From positions 42,392 through 106,391 of the forward strand of contig JAAYIK010000029.1 of NCBI GenBank assembly GCA_012523465.1: a stretch of 64,000 nt of DNA, in the 5' to 3' direction. The stretch's first letter is position 1, and each line of letters starts with the position of its first letter. Source of the DNA: Lysobacteraceae bacterium (GTDB lineage Bacteria > Pseudomonadota > Gammaproteobacteria > Nitrococcales > AK92). The translations under genes were made by a program, and so were the position numbers. Shown here one piece after another: positions 51,805 through 59,466 of the stretch. A model generated the notes under the pieces. That model did no database searches, was not told where the DNA came from, and was given only the letters and a program-made list of their open reading frames with translations.

Positions 51805-53856
51805 CTAGTATCGCAATGCCACGCCGGCATAGAAATACCGCCCCGGCCCTGGCTCGTAGTAACGCTCAAAGGCGGCATTGGGGCGCACATTGGAAATGTA
51901 GTCGCGATCGAACAGATTGCGCACGCCGGCGAAGACCTCCGCCTGCAAGCCGTCTAGTGGGCGGCGCAGGCCGGCGCGCGCGTTGATCAGCGCATGGCCG
52001 GGCGCGGCAGCCGAGTTGGCGTCGTCAGCATGGATGCGAGCGACCGCCAGCAGATCCACCGCTGCGTAATGGCGGGAGGTGTCATAGGCCAGCTCCAGGA
52101 ACAGGTGCTGGCGGGGAATGCCCGGCAGCCGATTGCCGCTGAAGGCGGGGTTTTCGCTGTAGCGATCGAAGACGGCGCGCAGATGGGTGTAAGCGGCGCT
52201 CAGGTGCCAAGCCGGGGACGGCTGCCAGTCGACGCTCAGCTCCAGGCCGCGGCGCTGGGAGCGGTCGGCATTGCGATAGTAGGCGCGCCCTGTCTGGCCG
52301 GGCAGCTCGAAGCGGACCAGCTCGTCGCGCACCCGCGCCGCGAACAGGGTGGCTTCGTAGCGCAGCCGAGCCAGTTGGCCCTTGAGTCCCAATTCGAGGC
52401 TGCGCGCCTGCTGCGGCTCCAGGTCCGGATTGAAGCCGCGCCCGGCGGGGTTGGCCAGCTCGCTGGTGGTCGGCGCCTCGAAGCCGGTGCCGATGTTAGC
52501 GTACAGCCGGTGCTGCGGGGCGAGCGCATAGCCGATGCCGGCCAGGACGCTGAGCTCGTTCAGTCGTCGGCTGCCGGACTGATCCGCTCCGCGCGGGAAG
52601 CGATCGTCCACCGCCAGCCGGATGGAATCGATGCGCGCCGCCGCCGCCGTGGTCCAGCGCGAGGCCGGCTGCCAGCTGCCGCTCATGTACAGCCCCAGTG
52701 ACTCCACCTGCTCCAGTTGCGCTAGCATCCTGCTGCCGCGGCCGCCGCCGGGCAGGTTTTCATGACGGCGCCGGTCGTCGCGCTGCGCCTCGATGTCGGC
52801 TCCGATGCTGAGCCTGCCCGGCTGGCCCAGTAGCAGCCCGTCCAGGTTGTACTGGAGGCCCAGGCCGCCGTGCAGGCGATCGAAGACGACCTGGCCGCCG
52901 GAGTCGTCATTGATTCCCAGCGCCGGCTGCGCGCCGAACGGCAGGCGGTTGGCAAATTCGCGATAGCCGCCAAACAGCCGCAGCTGCAGCTCGCGCCCGC
53001 TGTCCAGCGGGCGCTGTAGCAGCCAGCCAAGCCGGATCTCGGTGGAGCTCTCGCCGGCATCGAACAGCAGGCTGTTCGGCGCGGCTTGGCGGCGGTTGCC
53101 AGCCAGCTCGGCTTGGGTCAGCGCGCCGGGATCGTCTGCCCTGGAGTCGGAGAGGCTGAGGATGAAGGTGGAGTTGTAGGCGTCGCCGTCATAGACCAGC
53201 TTGCCGTAGAAGCCCGCTTCCTCGAAGCCGCTGTGCCGACGGCTGCCGTCGAAGCTGGAGCGCTCGGCGGCTGCCAGCACGGCCAGGCGGCCGCGGCGAC
53301 CGCCTGCTTCCAGGCGCAAGGCTTGATGGCCGAATTCGCCGCCGGTCAGGCTGAGCCCCAGCTCGCGCTGCGGTGGCTCCCGCGTCGACAGCAGCAACAC
53401 GCCGCCGGCGGCATTGCCGTAGAGGGCTGAGGCAGGACCGCGTATCAGCTCGGCGCGTTCCACCAGGTCCAGATCCACGGCATCCAGCTGGGTCTGTCCG
53501 TCCGGCATGGTCAGCGGCAGGCCGTCCAGCAGGACCCGTAGGCCGCGGATGCCGAAGCTGGAACGGGCGCCGAAGCCGCGCACCGACAGTCGCTCGCCCT
53601 GCGCGAAGTTGTAGCGATTCTGGATGTAGATGCCGGGCAGGCGATGCAGCGCCTCGTCCACCGCCAGATTGAGGGTGCCTTGCTGGCTGCGCTCCAGCTC
53701 GACCGTACCGATGGCGGCCGGCGTATCCAACCAGTCGGCCGCGCTGCGCCGGGCGGTGATCACGATGGGCTCCAGGAGGAGCGCTTCAGCTTGCGCCGCG
53801 AGCGGCGGCGCAGCGAGGATCAGGGTAACGGCAAGCGCGATCCGGACGGCTCCCAT
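51805..53856 (-). CDS. TonB-dependent outer membrane receptor
   Basis: 683 residues from ATG 53856 (AGGAG seven bases upstream). Signal peptide (1-26), TonB-box-like EPIVITAR, plug domain (LPGIYIQNRYNFAQGERLSVRGFG, GLPLTMPDGQTQLD) and a long beta barrel ending in the aromatic-terminated YFYAGVALRY. Imports a siderophore, vitamin or other large ligand; the substrate is not evident and there is no Fur box nearby. Its start overlaps the mutarotase-like gene by 37 bp, implying co-translation. Confidence 0.93.
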   Translation of the reverse strand: MGAVRIALAVTLILAAPPLAAQAEALLLEPIVITARRSAADWLDTPAAIGTVELERSQQGTLNLAVDEALHRLPGIYIQNRYNFAQGERLSVRGFGARSSFGIRGLRVLLDGLPLTMPDGQTQLDAVDLDLVERAELIRGPASALYGNAAGGVLLLSTREPPQRELGLSLTGGEFGHQALRLEAGGRRGRLAVLAAAERSSFDGSRRHSGFEEAGFYGKLVYDGDAYNSTFILSLSDSRADDPGALTQAELAGNRRQAAPNSLLFDAGESSTEIRLGWLLQRPLDSGRELQLRLFGGYREFANRLPFGAQPALGINDDSGGQVVFDRLHGGLGLQYNLDGLLLGQPGRLSIGADIEAQRDDRRRHENLPGGGRGSRMLAQLEQVESLGLYMSGSWQPASRWTTAAAARIDSIRLAVDDRFPRGADQSGSRRLNELSVLAGIGYALAPQHRLYANIGTGFEAPTTSELANPAGRGFNPDLEPQQARSLELGLKGQLARLRYEATLFAARVRDELVRFELPGQTGRAYYRNADRSQRRGLELSVDWQPSPAWHLSAAYTHLRAVFDRYSENPAFSGNRLPGIPRQHLFLELAYDTSRHYAAVDLLAVARIHADDANSAAAPGHALINARAGLRRPLDGLQAEVFAGVRNLFDRDYISNVRPNAAFERYYEPGPGRYFYAGVALRY

Positions 53857-54632
53857 GCGGTGGCTCCTGCAGGATGAAGGTGGCTGTGGGCGTCGGTGCC
53901 TGCTACCAGGCGCAGCGCGGCCCGCCATGGCTGGCCAGGTGGCAGCACCAGTGGGTTGTTGCTTTCCGCACGCAGGCTCAGGCGCAGGACCGAGCCTGCC
54001 GGCGTTGGTGGCGGCAGACAAGACAAGGCCTGGCTACTGATCTCCAGCGTGCGGTCGCCGTCGCGTAACAGCAAGGGTTGCCTAGGCTGCGCCCTGGCCG
54101 GAGCCAGGTACTCGACGGTACCGGTCGCCAGCCGCAACGGCAGCTGCGCCTCGGGGAAGCACTCCAGCGAGCTCTGGCCGGTGTTCTTGAGCTGCCAATG
54201 AAGGTTCAGCGTCGCGCCGCCGAGCGTCACCAGCAAATCCAACTGGAAGCGCCAACGCCAGCGGTCGCGGCTGCTGCGGGAGTCAGTCAGCCGCAGGCGC
54301 GCAGTCACGACGGCGCTGGTCTGGCTGACCTGCACCAGCTGCCAGTCCGAGCGCGCGGCGAAGTCGGCCGAGCCCGCTTGCGGGAAGGTCAAGCCGATTC
54401 CGCCGGGTGGCGGGCCGGTGCCATCGGCGCCCTCTTCCGCGTTCAGGTCCAGCCATTCACCGCCACCGGACGGCACCCAGGATGTCAGCCGCGCGCCGTG
54501 CAAGCAGAGCTCAGCGCGGGCGCCGTCGTCGCCGGCCATGACCAGCCTGGGATGGCCGTTCCGGCCCCCAAGCAGGACCGGTCGTTTTGGTGGCACATAG
54601 GGATTCTTGATGATTTGCCTGCTTTCGGTCAT
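53820..54632 (-). CDS. Aldose-1-epimerase / hexose-6-phosphate mutarotase-like protein, active site degenerate
   Basis: 270 residues from ATG 54632. The galactose-mutarotase sandwich is recognisable from AELCLHGARLTSWVPSGG, DLNAEEG and GGIGLTFPQAG. In YeaD-type enzymes the next motif is HGFAR and a later His lies in the ALHTYF strand; here these read ADFAA and CFPEAQL, so both catalytic histidines appear lost. It may bind rather than convert sugar. Upstream of, and overlapping, the TonB receptor gene. Confidence 0.7.
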   Translation of the reverse strand: MTESRQIIKNPYVPPKRPVLLGGRNGHPRLVMAGDDGARAELCLHGARLTSWVPSGGGEWLDLNAEEGADGTGPPPGGIGLTFPQAGSADFAARSDWQLVQVSQTSAVVTARLRLTDSRSSRDRWRWRFQLDLLVTLGGATLNLHWQLKNTGQSSLECFPEAQLPLRLATGTVEYLAPARAQPRQPLLLRDGDRTLEISSQALSCLPPPTPAGSVLRLSLRAESNNPLVLPPGQPWRAALRLVAGTDAHSHLHPAGATAWEPSGSRLPLP

Positions 54633-54654
54633 GACGCTCCCGCTGCCCAGGCGT

Positions 54655-54770
54655 GTCGACTGCTGCCAGGAAGGCAAGCTGGGTTCGCCGGACCGGCTGG
54701 TCCAGCGTTCACGGTATCCCCATCTCGTTGAGTGGGCTCGGAACAAAAGCAGTGGCCGGCACGCCCCAAT
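54655..54770 (-). promoter_or_regulatory. Structured leader with partial TPP-riboswitch resemblance
   Basis: Minus-strand leader of the mutarotase-TonB receptor operon. In order it contains GGGGCGTGCC, CGAGA, GGGATACC, GTGAAC and a GGACC-AGCC-GGTCC hairpin followed by GGCGAACCC. The order resembles the THI element (GGGGTGCC, CTGAGA, GATACCC, GAACCTGA, CCGG hairpin, GCG-AGGGA), but invariant positions differ (CTGAGA becomes ACGAGA; GAACCTGAT becomes GAACGCTGG). A degenerate riboswitch or a coincidence are both possible. Confidence 0.22.
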
Positions 54771-54779
54771 GCCTTGGGG
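54764..54779. repeat. Perfect hairpin in the divergent intergenic region
   Basis: CCCCAA-TGCC-TTGGGG, six base pairs and a four-base loop, between the minus-strand mutarotase operon and the plus-strand BON gene. Without a T-run; possible operator or leader element. Confidence 0.4.
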
Positions 54780-54815
54780 CTAGGAAGAGTCAATGATAGG
54801 AAACGGGAGACCGGC

Positions 54816-55118
54816 ATGGCAGCAACGAGCTTGGGGAGAGTCGCGGTTGTCCTCTTGTTGTCGTCGGCTTTGGCGCCGGCCGCGGCGCAGCAGCGCCCGG
54901 AAGGCGTGATGTCCGATGCAATCGCCCAGCGCGTGATCGCCGCCTGGGGTGCGCAGCGGGTCGTCATCATCGTCAAGGTCAGCGACGGCGTGGTCGAGCT
55001 GTGGGGCGAGGCGCTCTCGGCTGCGGCTGCCGCCGAAGCGGAGCGGATCGCGCGCGGCACGGCCGGCGTGCGCGCGGTGATCTCGTATCTCAGCGTCAAC
55101 GCTGCGGCTGCGCTATAG
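54816..55118 (+). CDS. BON-domain periplasmic protein
   Basis: 100 residues from ATG 54816 (GGGAGA five bases upstream). Signal peptide (about 1-25) followed by one BON domain (ITSAV-type fold: VIIVKVSDGVVELWGEALSA, AERIARGTAGVRAVISYL). BON domains bind phospholipid surfaces or act as envelope stress proteins. 7 bp before modA-like gene. Confidence 0.8.
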   Translation: MAATSLGRVAVVLLLSSALAPAAAQQRPEGVMSDAIAQRVIAAWGAQRVVIIVKVSDGVVELWGEALSAAAAAEAERIARGTAGVRAVISYLSVNAAAAL

Positions 55119-55125
55119 TCGTGGC

Positions 55126-55905
55126 ATGAACAGGGGTCTTGTCAGTCGCCGATTCGCTTTACACCTGGCGCTACCGCTGCTTGCCGGGGCGGCTTCGGCT
55201 GCGGCTGCGGCAGAGCAGGTGATGGTGGCGGCCGCTACCAATGTGCAGGCGCCGCTGGAGCATATCGCTCGGCTGTTTGAGCAAGAAACCGGGCATCGGC
55301 TGGTATTCAGCTTCGGCGCCACTGGCAAGCACTACGCGCAGATCAGGCGGCGGGCGCCATTCGACGCGTTTCTGGCCGCTGACTCCGAGCGGCCCGGGCG
55401 CCTGGAGCAGGAGGGAATTGCGGTCGCCGGCACCCGTTTTACCTATGCGGTCGGGCGTCTGGCGCTTTGGAGTCCGCAGCCCGGCGTGGTCGATCCCCAG
55501 GGAGAAGTGCTCGAGCACGGTCGCTACCGTCATTTGGCCATTGCCAATCCGCGTTTGGCGCCCTATGGAGTCGCCGCCGAGGCCGTTCTGCGAGCGCGAG
55601 GCCTGTGGGAAGGCGTACAGGGCAAGCTGGTGCAGGGCGAGAGCATTGGTCAGGCCTATCAGTTCGTCGGCAGCGGCAACGCCGAGCTGGGCTTCGTCGC
55701 CTTGGCGCAGATCCGGCGGCCTGGTGGGTTCATCGTCGGCAGCGCCTGGATCGTGCCGGCGGACCTGCATCCGCCCATCGAGCAGCAGGCCGTTTTGCTG
55801 CGGGATACGCCCCCCGCCCGCGCCTTCTGGCGGTTCCTCCAGTCGCCGCCAGCGCGCGAGGTTTTCCGTCAGTATGGCTACGATGTGCCCGAGTCGTCGT
55901 CCTAG
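55126..55905 (+). CDS. modA: Molybdate ABC transporter substrate-binding protein (ModA-like), orphan
   Basis: 259 residues. The signal peptide has a Tat-like SRRFALHLALPL stretch. Mature part: VAAATNVQAPLEHIARLFEQETGH, FGATGKHYAQI (oxyanion-binding loop), APFDAFLAADSERP, NPRLAPYGVAAE and GSGNAELGFVALAQI, all ModA family marks. Binds molybdate or tungstate in the periplasm. No modB or modC follows, so it must use a distant permease or have another role. Confidence 0.88.
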   Translation: MNRGLVSRRFALHLALPLLAGAASAAAAAEQVMVAAATNVQAPLEHIARLFEQETGHRLVFSFGATGKHYAQIRRRAPFDAFLAADSERPGRLEQEGIAVAGTRFTYAVGRLALWSPQPGVVDPQGEVLEHGRYRHLAIANPRLAPYGVAAEAVLRARGLWEGVQGKLVQGESIGQAYQFVGSGNAELGFVALAQIRRPGGFIVGSAWIVPADLHPPIEQQAVLLRDTPPARAFWRFLQSPPAREVFRQYGYDVPESSS

Positions 55906-55960
55906 CTGTCTCGGGCGGGCATTGGCGCTACGCTGGGCTTGCGCGGATGACCGGTTTTGA
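55906..55960. other. Gap between modA-like gene and the small RNA terminator
   Basis: No gene. modA has no plus-strand T-run terminator here; the GC-rich RNA structure immediately downstream could also stop plus-strand transcription. Confidence 0.3.
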
Positions 55961-56120
55961 AATAAAAACGGACTGCCGAGACATTCCTGTCTTCATCACC
56001 ATCCCTTGGTGGCGGCAGTCCTGCGAGCGGCCTTCCTGGCCGTACGCGTCGTCCCTGATACCTTCGTTTCTTTAGTGTTTACCGCATCCGCTGCGGCTCG
56101 ATCACTCTCCTCCCTAAGAC
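55961..56120 (-). ncRNA. Probable CsrB/RsmZ-family CsrA-sequestering small RNA
   Basis: Minus-strand RNA with repeated GGA motifs in hairpin loops: CCGCA-GCGGA-TGCGG (56096-56082), CGGCC-AGGAA-GGCCG (56042-56028), CACCA-AGGGA-TGGTG (56011-55997; plus-strand arms 55997-56001/56007-56011) and AGACA-GGAA-TGTCT (55992-55979). The last two sit inside a perfect 9-bp closing stem GGACTGCCG / CGGCAGTCC (56021-56013 with 55978-55970), making a three-way junction followed by GTTTTTATT, an intrinsic terminator. Single-stranded GGA also occurs in GGGAGGAGAG (about 56114-56105) and AGGGACG (56055-56049). This is the design of CsrB, RsmY and RsmZ, which titrate CsrA/RsmA. The 3' end is clear; the 5' end is not, and the transcript may start anywhere from about 56110 to 56200. 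Confidence 0.7.
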
Positions 56121-56379
56121 GCCATCAACTCTAGCCAAGCGGGACGGTGAGCGTAACCGCGGGAAATCCTAGGCCACCCCAGGAATGTCCCAAGGGGGCT
56201 GCCGTCGCGGCCCAAGTGCGCTGCGCGACCGGTCGGTGAGAGCGCAGCGAGGGAAGCATGACGAAGCGACGAGGTAGGTGGAAGCGGCAGCATGACCTCG
56301 GTCGTTGCCTAGCTCGTCAGCTTGGGCGGGATGCCCCTACCATATTTGCCAACGTCTCAACGGGTCGGAGCGTACAACA
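56121..56379. other. Upstream region of the small RNA and of the 152-residue hypothetical gene
   Basis: No gene. On the minus strand TTGGGA, 16 bp, TAGGAT (about 56193-56166) could be a promoter for the small RNA. The GacA-type palindrome TGTAAG-N6-CTTACA is absent. Inverted repeats such as CGGT-GAGCGTA-ACCG (about 56145-56159) may bind a regulator. Confidence 0.3.
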
Positions 56380-56838
56380 ATGGAAACACGCATCGGCGAG
56401 TGGTATCTGTGCGAAAGCTACATCCAGGAACCCGTGCTGGTGGAGGCACTGGAGAGCGATAAGATCCTGGTGCGCTACCTGACCACGGGCAGAACCCGCT
56501 GGCTGGGCTACCCCAGGATCTGGTACGCCTGCAAGCCGAAACCCATCAAGCGCGATGTCAGCTACGATCCGCAGACCCAGCTCATCACCCTGACGTCCCG
56601 CGACGGCTCCGAAGAGCCCCAGCAGCTTGGCCTGGCGCAACTGCGGGCCCAGCTGTTTCCGCAGGCGGCACGGCCGCGGCTGGTGCGCCCGCGCCGTGCG
56701 GCGCAGCCGGCAGCAGGCATCGCTGCAGGTTTCAACGAGCCGGCCGACTGGGACAAGGACGACCAGGTGTGGCCGCTGGATGACGACATCGACGTCAGCG
56801 ACGATGAGGCGGACTACGCGCTCGACATGAGCCTGTAG
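56380..56838 (+). CDS. Hypothetical protein, unknown family
   Basis: 152 residues from ATG 56380 (GGAG about nine bases upstream). The N-terminal 75 residues look like a small beta barrel (GEWYLCESYIQEPVLVEAL, KILVRYLTTGRTRWLGYPRIW), perhaps Tudor/SH3-like; the middle is basic (RPRLVRPRRAAQ); the last 30 residues are strongly acidic (DWDKDDQVWPLDDDID). No signal peptide or membrane segment. Acidic-basic architecture hints at nucleic-acid or ribosome contact, but this is speculation. Confidence 0.75.
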   Translation: METRIGEWYLCESYIQEPVLVEALESDKILVRYLTTGRTRWLGYPRIWYACKPKPIKRDVSYDPQTQLITLTSRDGSEEPQQLGLAQLRAQLFPQAARPRLVRPRRAAQPAAGIAAGFNEPADWDKDDQVWPLDDDIDVSDDEADYALDMSL

Positions 56839-56844
56839 CGGTGC

Positions 56845-56878
56845 CGCTCAGGAAGACCGCGCCTGGTCTTCCTGAGCG
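56845..56878. terminator. Bidirectional hairpin between convergent genes
   Basis: A 14-bp perfect stem (5' arm CGCTCAGGAAGACC, six-base loop) fills the 46-bp gap between the 152-residue ORF and fpr. No T-run either side, but its size and position make it a likely shared terminator. Confidence 0.6.
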
Positions 56879-56884
56879 TGGTGG

Positions 56885-57667
56885 CTACTGGTGCTTCTCG
56901 ACGAAGGCTCGCTCGATGACATAGTCGCCAGGCTCGCCGATGCGGGGCGAGATCTTGAAGCCCAGTTTGTCGAGACGCGCAGTGGTGTCGGCGAGCATGC
57001 TCGGGCTGCCGCAGACCATGGCCCGGTCTCGGGCCGGGTCCAGCGGCGGCAGGCCGATGTCCTTGAATAGCTTGCCGCTGTCGATGAGCTCGGTCAGTCG
57101 GCCACGGTTGCGGAACGGCTCGCGGGTGACGGTCGGGTAGTAAATCAGTTTCTCCCGGACCATGTCGCCGAAATATTCGTTTTGCGGCAGTTCCTTGGTG
57201 ATGTAGTCGGCGTAGGCCAGCTCGCTGACCAGGCGCACACCGTGGACCAGGATGACCTTGTTGAACCGCTCATAGGTCTCCGGGTCCTTGATGATGCTCA
57301 TGAACGGCGCCAGGCCGGTGCCGGTGCTGAAGAGATAGAGATTCTCGCCCGGCAGCAGGTCGTGCAACAGCAGCGTCCCCGTCGGCTTGCGACTAACGAA
57401 GAGCGGGTCGCCTACCTTGATGTGCTGTAGCCGGGAAGTCAGGGGGCCGTTCGGCACCTTGATGCTCAGGAATTCCAGATGATCGTCGTAATTCGCGCTG
57501 ACGATGCTGTAAGCGCGCATCAACGGTCGGCCGTCGACCTCGATCCCGATCATCACGAACTGGCCATTCTGGAAGCGCAGCGTCGGATCGCGCGTCGTGG
57601 TGAAGCTGAACAGGGTGTCATTCCAGTGATGCACGCTGAGCACGCGCTCGGTACCAACAGTCGACAT
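56885..57667 (-). CDS. fpr: Ferredoxin--NADP+ reductase
   Basis: 260 residues. FAD-binding RAYSIVSANY (51-60), GPLTSRLQHIKVGD, NADP-binding STGTGLAPFMSIIKD and the C-terminal VEKH tail of bacterial Fpr. Exchanges electrons between NADPH and ferredoxin or flavodoxin, often in oxidative-stress or iron-sulfur repair. A TATAAA element about 45 bp upstream on the minus strand is a possible -10 box. Confidence 0.95.
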   Translation of the reverse strand: MSTVGTERVLSVHHWNDTLFSFTTTRDPTLRFQNGQFVMIGIEVDGRPLMRAYSIVSANYDDHLEFLSIKVPNGPLTSRLQHIKVGDPLFVSRKPTGTLLLHDLLPGENLYLFSTGTGLAPFMSIIKDPETYERFNKVILVHGVRLVSELAYADYITKELPQNEYFGDMVREKLIYYPTVTREPFRNRGRLTELIDSGKLFKDIGLPPLDPARDRAMVCGSPSMLADTTARLDKLGFKISPRIGEPGDYVIERAFVEKHQ

Positions 57668-57752
57668 GATTACTCGTCACCAAAATATTTTTGCGGAGAA
57701 CGGATTTTATAACCGAAGGCCGGCCGCATGAAGCCGCAAAAGTCCCAAATTC

Positions 57753-57780
57753 TTGTCCTGGATCAACAATTTGCTACTAT
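57753..57780 (+). promoter_or_regulatory. Candidate sigma70 promoter for the thioesterase gene
   Basis: TTGTCC (57753-57758), 16 bp, TACTAT (57775-57780). Start near 57787, upstream of the preferred ATG at 57851; this argues against the longer open frame from 57728. Confidence 0.45.
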
Positions 57781-57850
57781 CCATATTCCATCGGCGCCTT
57801 GCCGCCCATGCATGGATTTTCCCGCCAGAGACGTCGACCGGCCATCGTCT

Positions 57851-58348
57851 ATGATCCTCGAAAAGCTACTGACAACGATCAGCCGCCGGCTTTGGTTCCG
57901 GCGGCTGCTGGCACGCGCCTTCTTCCGCCGCATTCCGCACGGTCGGCAGCTGGGCATGCGGATTGTCGCGGTCGAGCCCAATGCCTTGATTGCGGAATTG
58001 CCCTACCAGGAAAGCGTCATCGGGCATCCGGAAGCAGGCTTCGTCCACGGCGGCGCCGTCACGGTGCTGATAGATCAGACCTGCGGGTCGGTGGCCAGCC
58101 TGGCGTTCTCGCCGCCGGCGTTGGTCGCAACCCTTGATCTGCGGATGGATTGGCTGCGGCCAGCCAGGCCGGGGCTGCCGATTTATGCCCGCGCCGAGTG
58201 CGTCAGCGTCAAGCGCCAAGTGGCCTTCGTGCGCGCAACGGCGTACCACGAAGGCCGTGGCGAGCCCATTGCCCATGCCAGCGCCACCTTCATGCGTTCC
58301 GGCGTCTTACTGGCGGCGCCGTGGTCGCGGCGAAGCAGGCAGGCTTAG
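57851..58348 (+). CDS. PaaI-family hotdog-fold thioesterase
   Basis: 165 residues from ATG 57851, chosen for family length and the promoter position; ATG 57812 and 57728 are in frame. Hotdog fold with GFVHGGAVTVLIDQTCGSVA, the PaaI/YbgC-like active-site helix, then TLDLRMDWLRPA and AECVSVKRQVAFVRATAY. Hydrolyses acyl-CoA thioesters; the natural substrate is unknown. Confidence 0.85.
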   Translation: MILEKLLTTISRRLWFRRLLARAFFRRIPHGRQLGMRIVAVEPNALIAELPYQESVIGHPEAGFVHGGAVTVLIDQTCGSVASLAFSPPALVATLDLRMDWLRPARPGLPIYARAECVSVKRQVAFVRATAYHEGRGEPIAHASATFMRSGVLLAAPWSRRSRQA

Positions 58349-58682
58349 CAGCCGGGCTGCTGCCAGCGCGGCAAGTGCGCCCATTATACGCCACCTTGCC
58401 GCCCCCGGCCCGCTGCATATGTCGCAACACGGCCCAGTTGTTATAGATATAGGGGACGGGCACGGTTGCCGCGGTAGCGCAGGGCCTGGCCCGCCGGACA
58501 GCGAGCAATCGGTCCGGTGCGCCGTGCGCCAGGCCACGGCCCTGTTGCTCCCTGCACGGTGGAGCGGAGAGCTGCTGGCATTCCTCCATGCGCAACTGGC
58601 ACGATGAAAAAGTAGGAGGAAAGCGCGGGCGGCCATGGGAATGGCCGCCTGTCGCCGTTCATGTGGAGGGGGTTTGCGGTCG
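58349..58682. other. Intergenic region ahead of the NarL-type regulator
   Basis: 334 bp without a credible gene. AGCAGC-CGG-GCTGCT just after the thioesterase stop could end its transcript. A short AT-rich patch (GTTGTTATAGATATAG, about 58438-58453) is a possible promoter core without a good -35. A strong 9-bp hairpin lies at 58628-58649. Confidence 0.3.
58628..58649 (+). promoter_or_regulatory. Leader hairpin with GGGA loop upstream of the NarL-type regulator
   Basis: GGCGGCCAT-GGGA-ATGGCCGCC, nine perfect base pairs, 33 bases before ATG 58683. The loop contains GGA, and the Shine-Dalgarno region (GTGGAGGGGG) contains another; such pairs are typical CsrA/RsmA targets. Confidence 0.45.
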
Positions 58683-59348
58683 ATGATACGTATCCTCATT
58701 GCCGACGATCATCCCGTCGTACGCAATGGACTCAAGCAGATGATTTCCGAGCAGGGTGACATGGAAGTCGCCGGCGAAGTGACCAACGGCGACGAACTGA
58801 TGGCACACCTGCGGCAGGAGCTGCCGGATGTGGTGCTTTGCGACATGTCCATGCCCGGGCGCAGTGGGATCGATCTGATCAAGGCGATTAAGGCGCAATG
58901 GCCGCGGCTGCCGTTGCTGGTCCTCAGCGTGCACGAAGACGACATGTATGCCGTGCGCACCATCAAGGCGGGCGCCATGGGCTATGTCACCAAGTCCAGT
59001 CCTTCCGAACAGCTGCTGGCGGCGATCCGCCGGGTTGCCTCGGGGCGTCTTTACATCAACGAGGACGTGGCGGAGAAGCTGGCGCTGCAGGTCATCGGTG
59101 GCGATCAGCTGCCGCATACCGAGCTTTCCGACCGCGAGCATCAGGTGTTCATCATGCTGGCCGAGGGACTGACGGTGTCGGAAATCGCCAAGGAGCTGCA
59201 TCTCAGCGTCAAGACCATCAGCACCCACAAAACCAACATCATGCAGAAGATGAATTGGACCAACATGGCTGAGCTGATCCGCTACGCCATCGAGCACAAC
59301 CTAGTCAACATCCCCTCCTCCGGCCCGCGCTCCAGCGACAAGCGCTGA
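58683..59348 (+). CDS. NarL/FixJ-family response regulator
   Basis: 221 residues from ATG 58683. Receiver domain (ILIADDHPVVRNGLKQMI; acceptor Asp54 in LCDMSMPG) and C-terminal LuxR-type helix-turn-helix (ELSDREHQVFIMLAEGLTVS, KELHLSVKTISTHKTNIMQK). No cognate kinase gene adjoins it. GacA belongs to the same family, but this sequence alone does not identify it as GacA. Confidence 0.92.
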   Translation: MIRILIADDHPVVRNGLKQMISEQGDMEVAGEVTNGDELMAHLRQELPDVVLCDMSMPGRSGIDLIKAIKAQWPRLPLLVLSVHEDDMYAVRTIKAGAMGYVTKSSPSEQLLAAIRRVASGRLYINEDVAEKLALQVIGGDQLPHTELSDREHQVFIMLAEGLTVSEIAKELHLSVKTISTHKTNIMQKMNWTNMAELIRYAIEHNLVNIPSSGPRSSDKR

Positions 59349-59410
59349 TCTCCAGCGCCTGCGAGCCGCCCTCCCCGATCGACACGCCCTCTCGGAATTT
59401 TCCTGCTCCG

Positions 59411-59439
59411 GCTCGGACTTTACCGATTCCGCTCGGACT
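59411..59439 (+). repeat. Direct repeat upstream of the chemotaxis cluster
   Basis: GCTCGGACT occurs at 59411-59419 and 59431-59439, exactly 20 bp apart (two helical turns), a geometry typical of tandem activator binding sites. Confidence 0.4.
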
Positions 59440-59466
59440 GGCGGAACCTGCCGACAGGCAAAGTCC

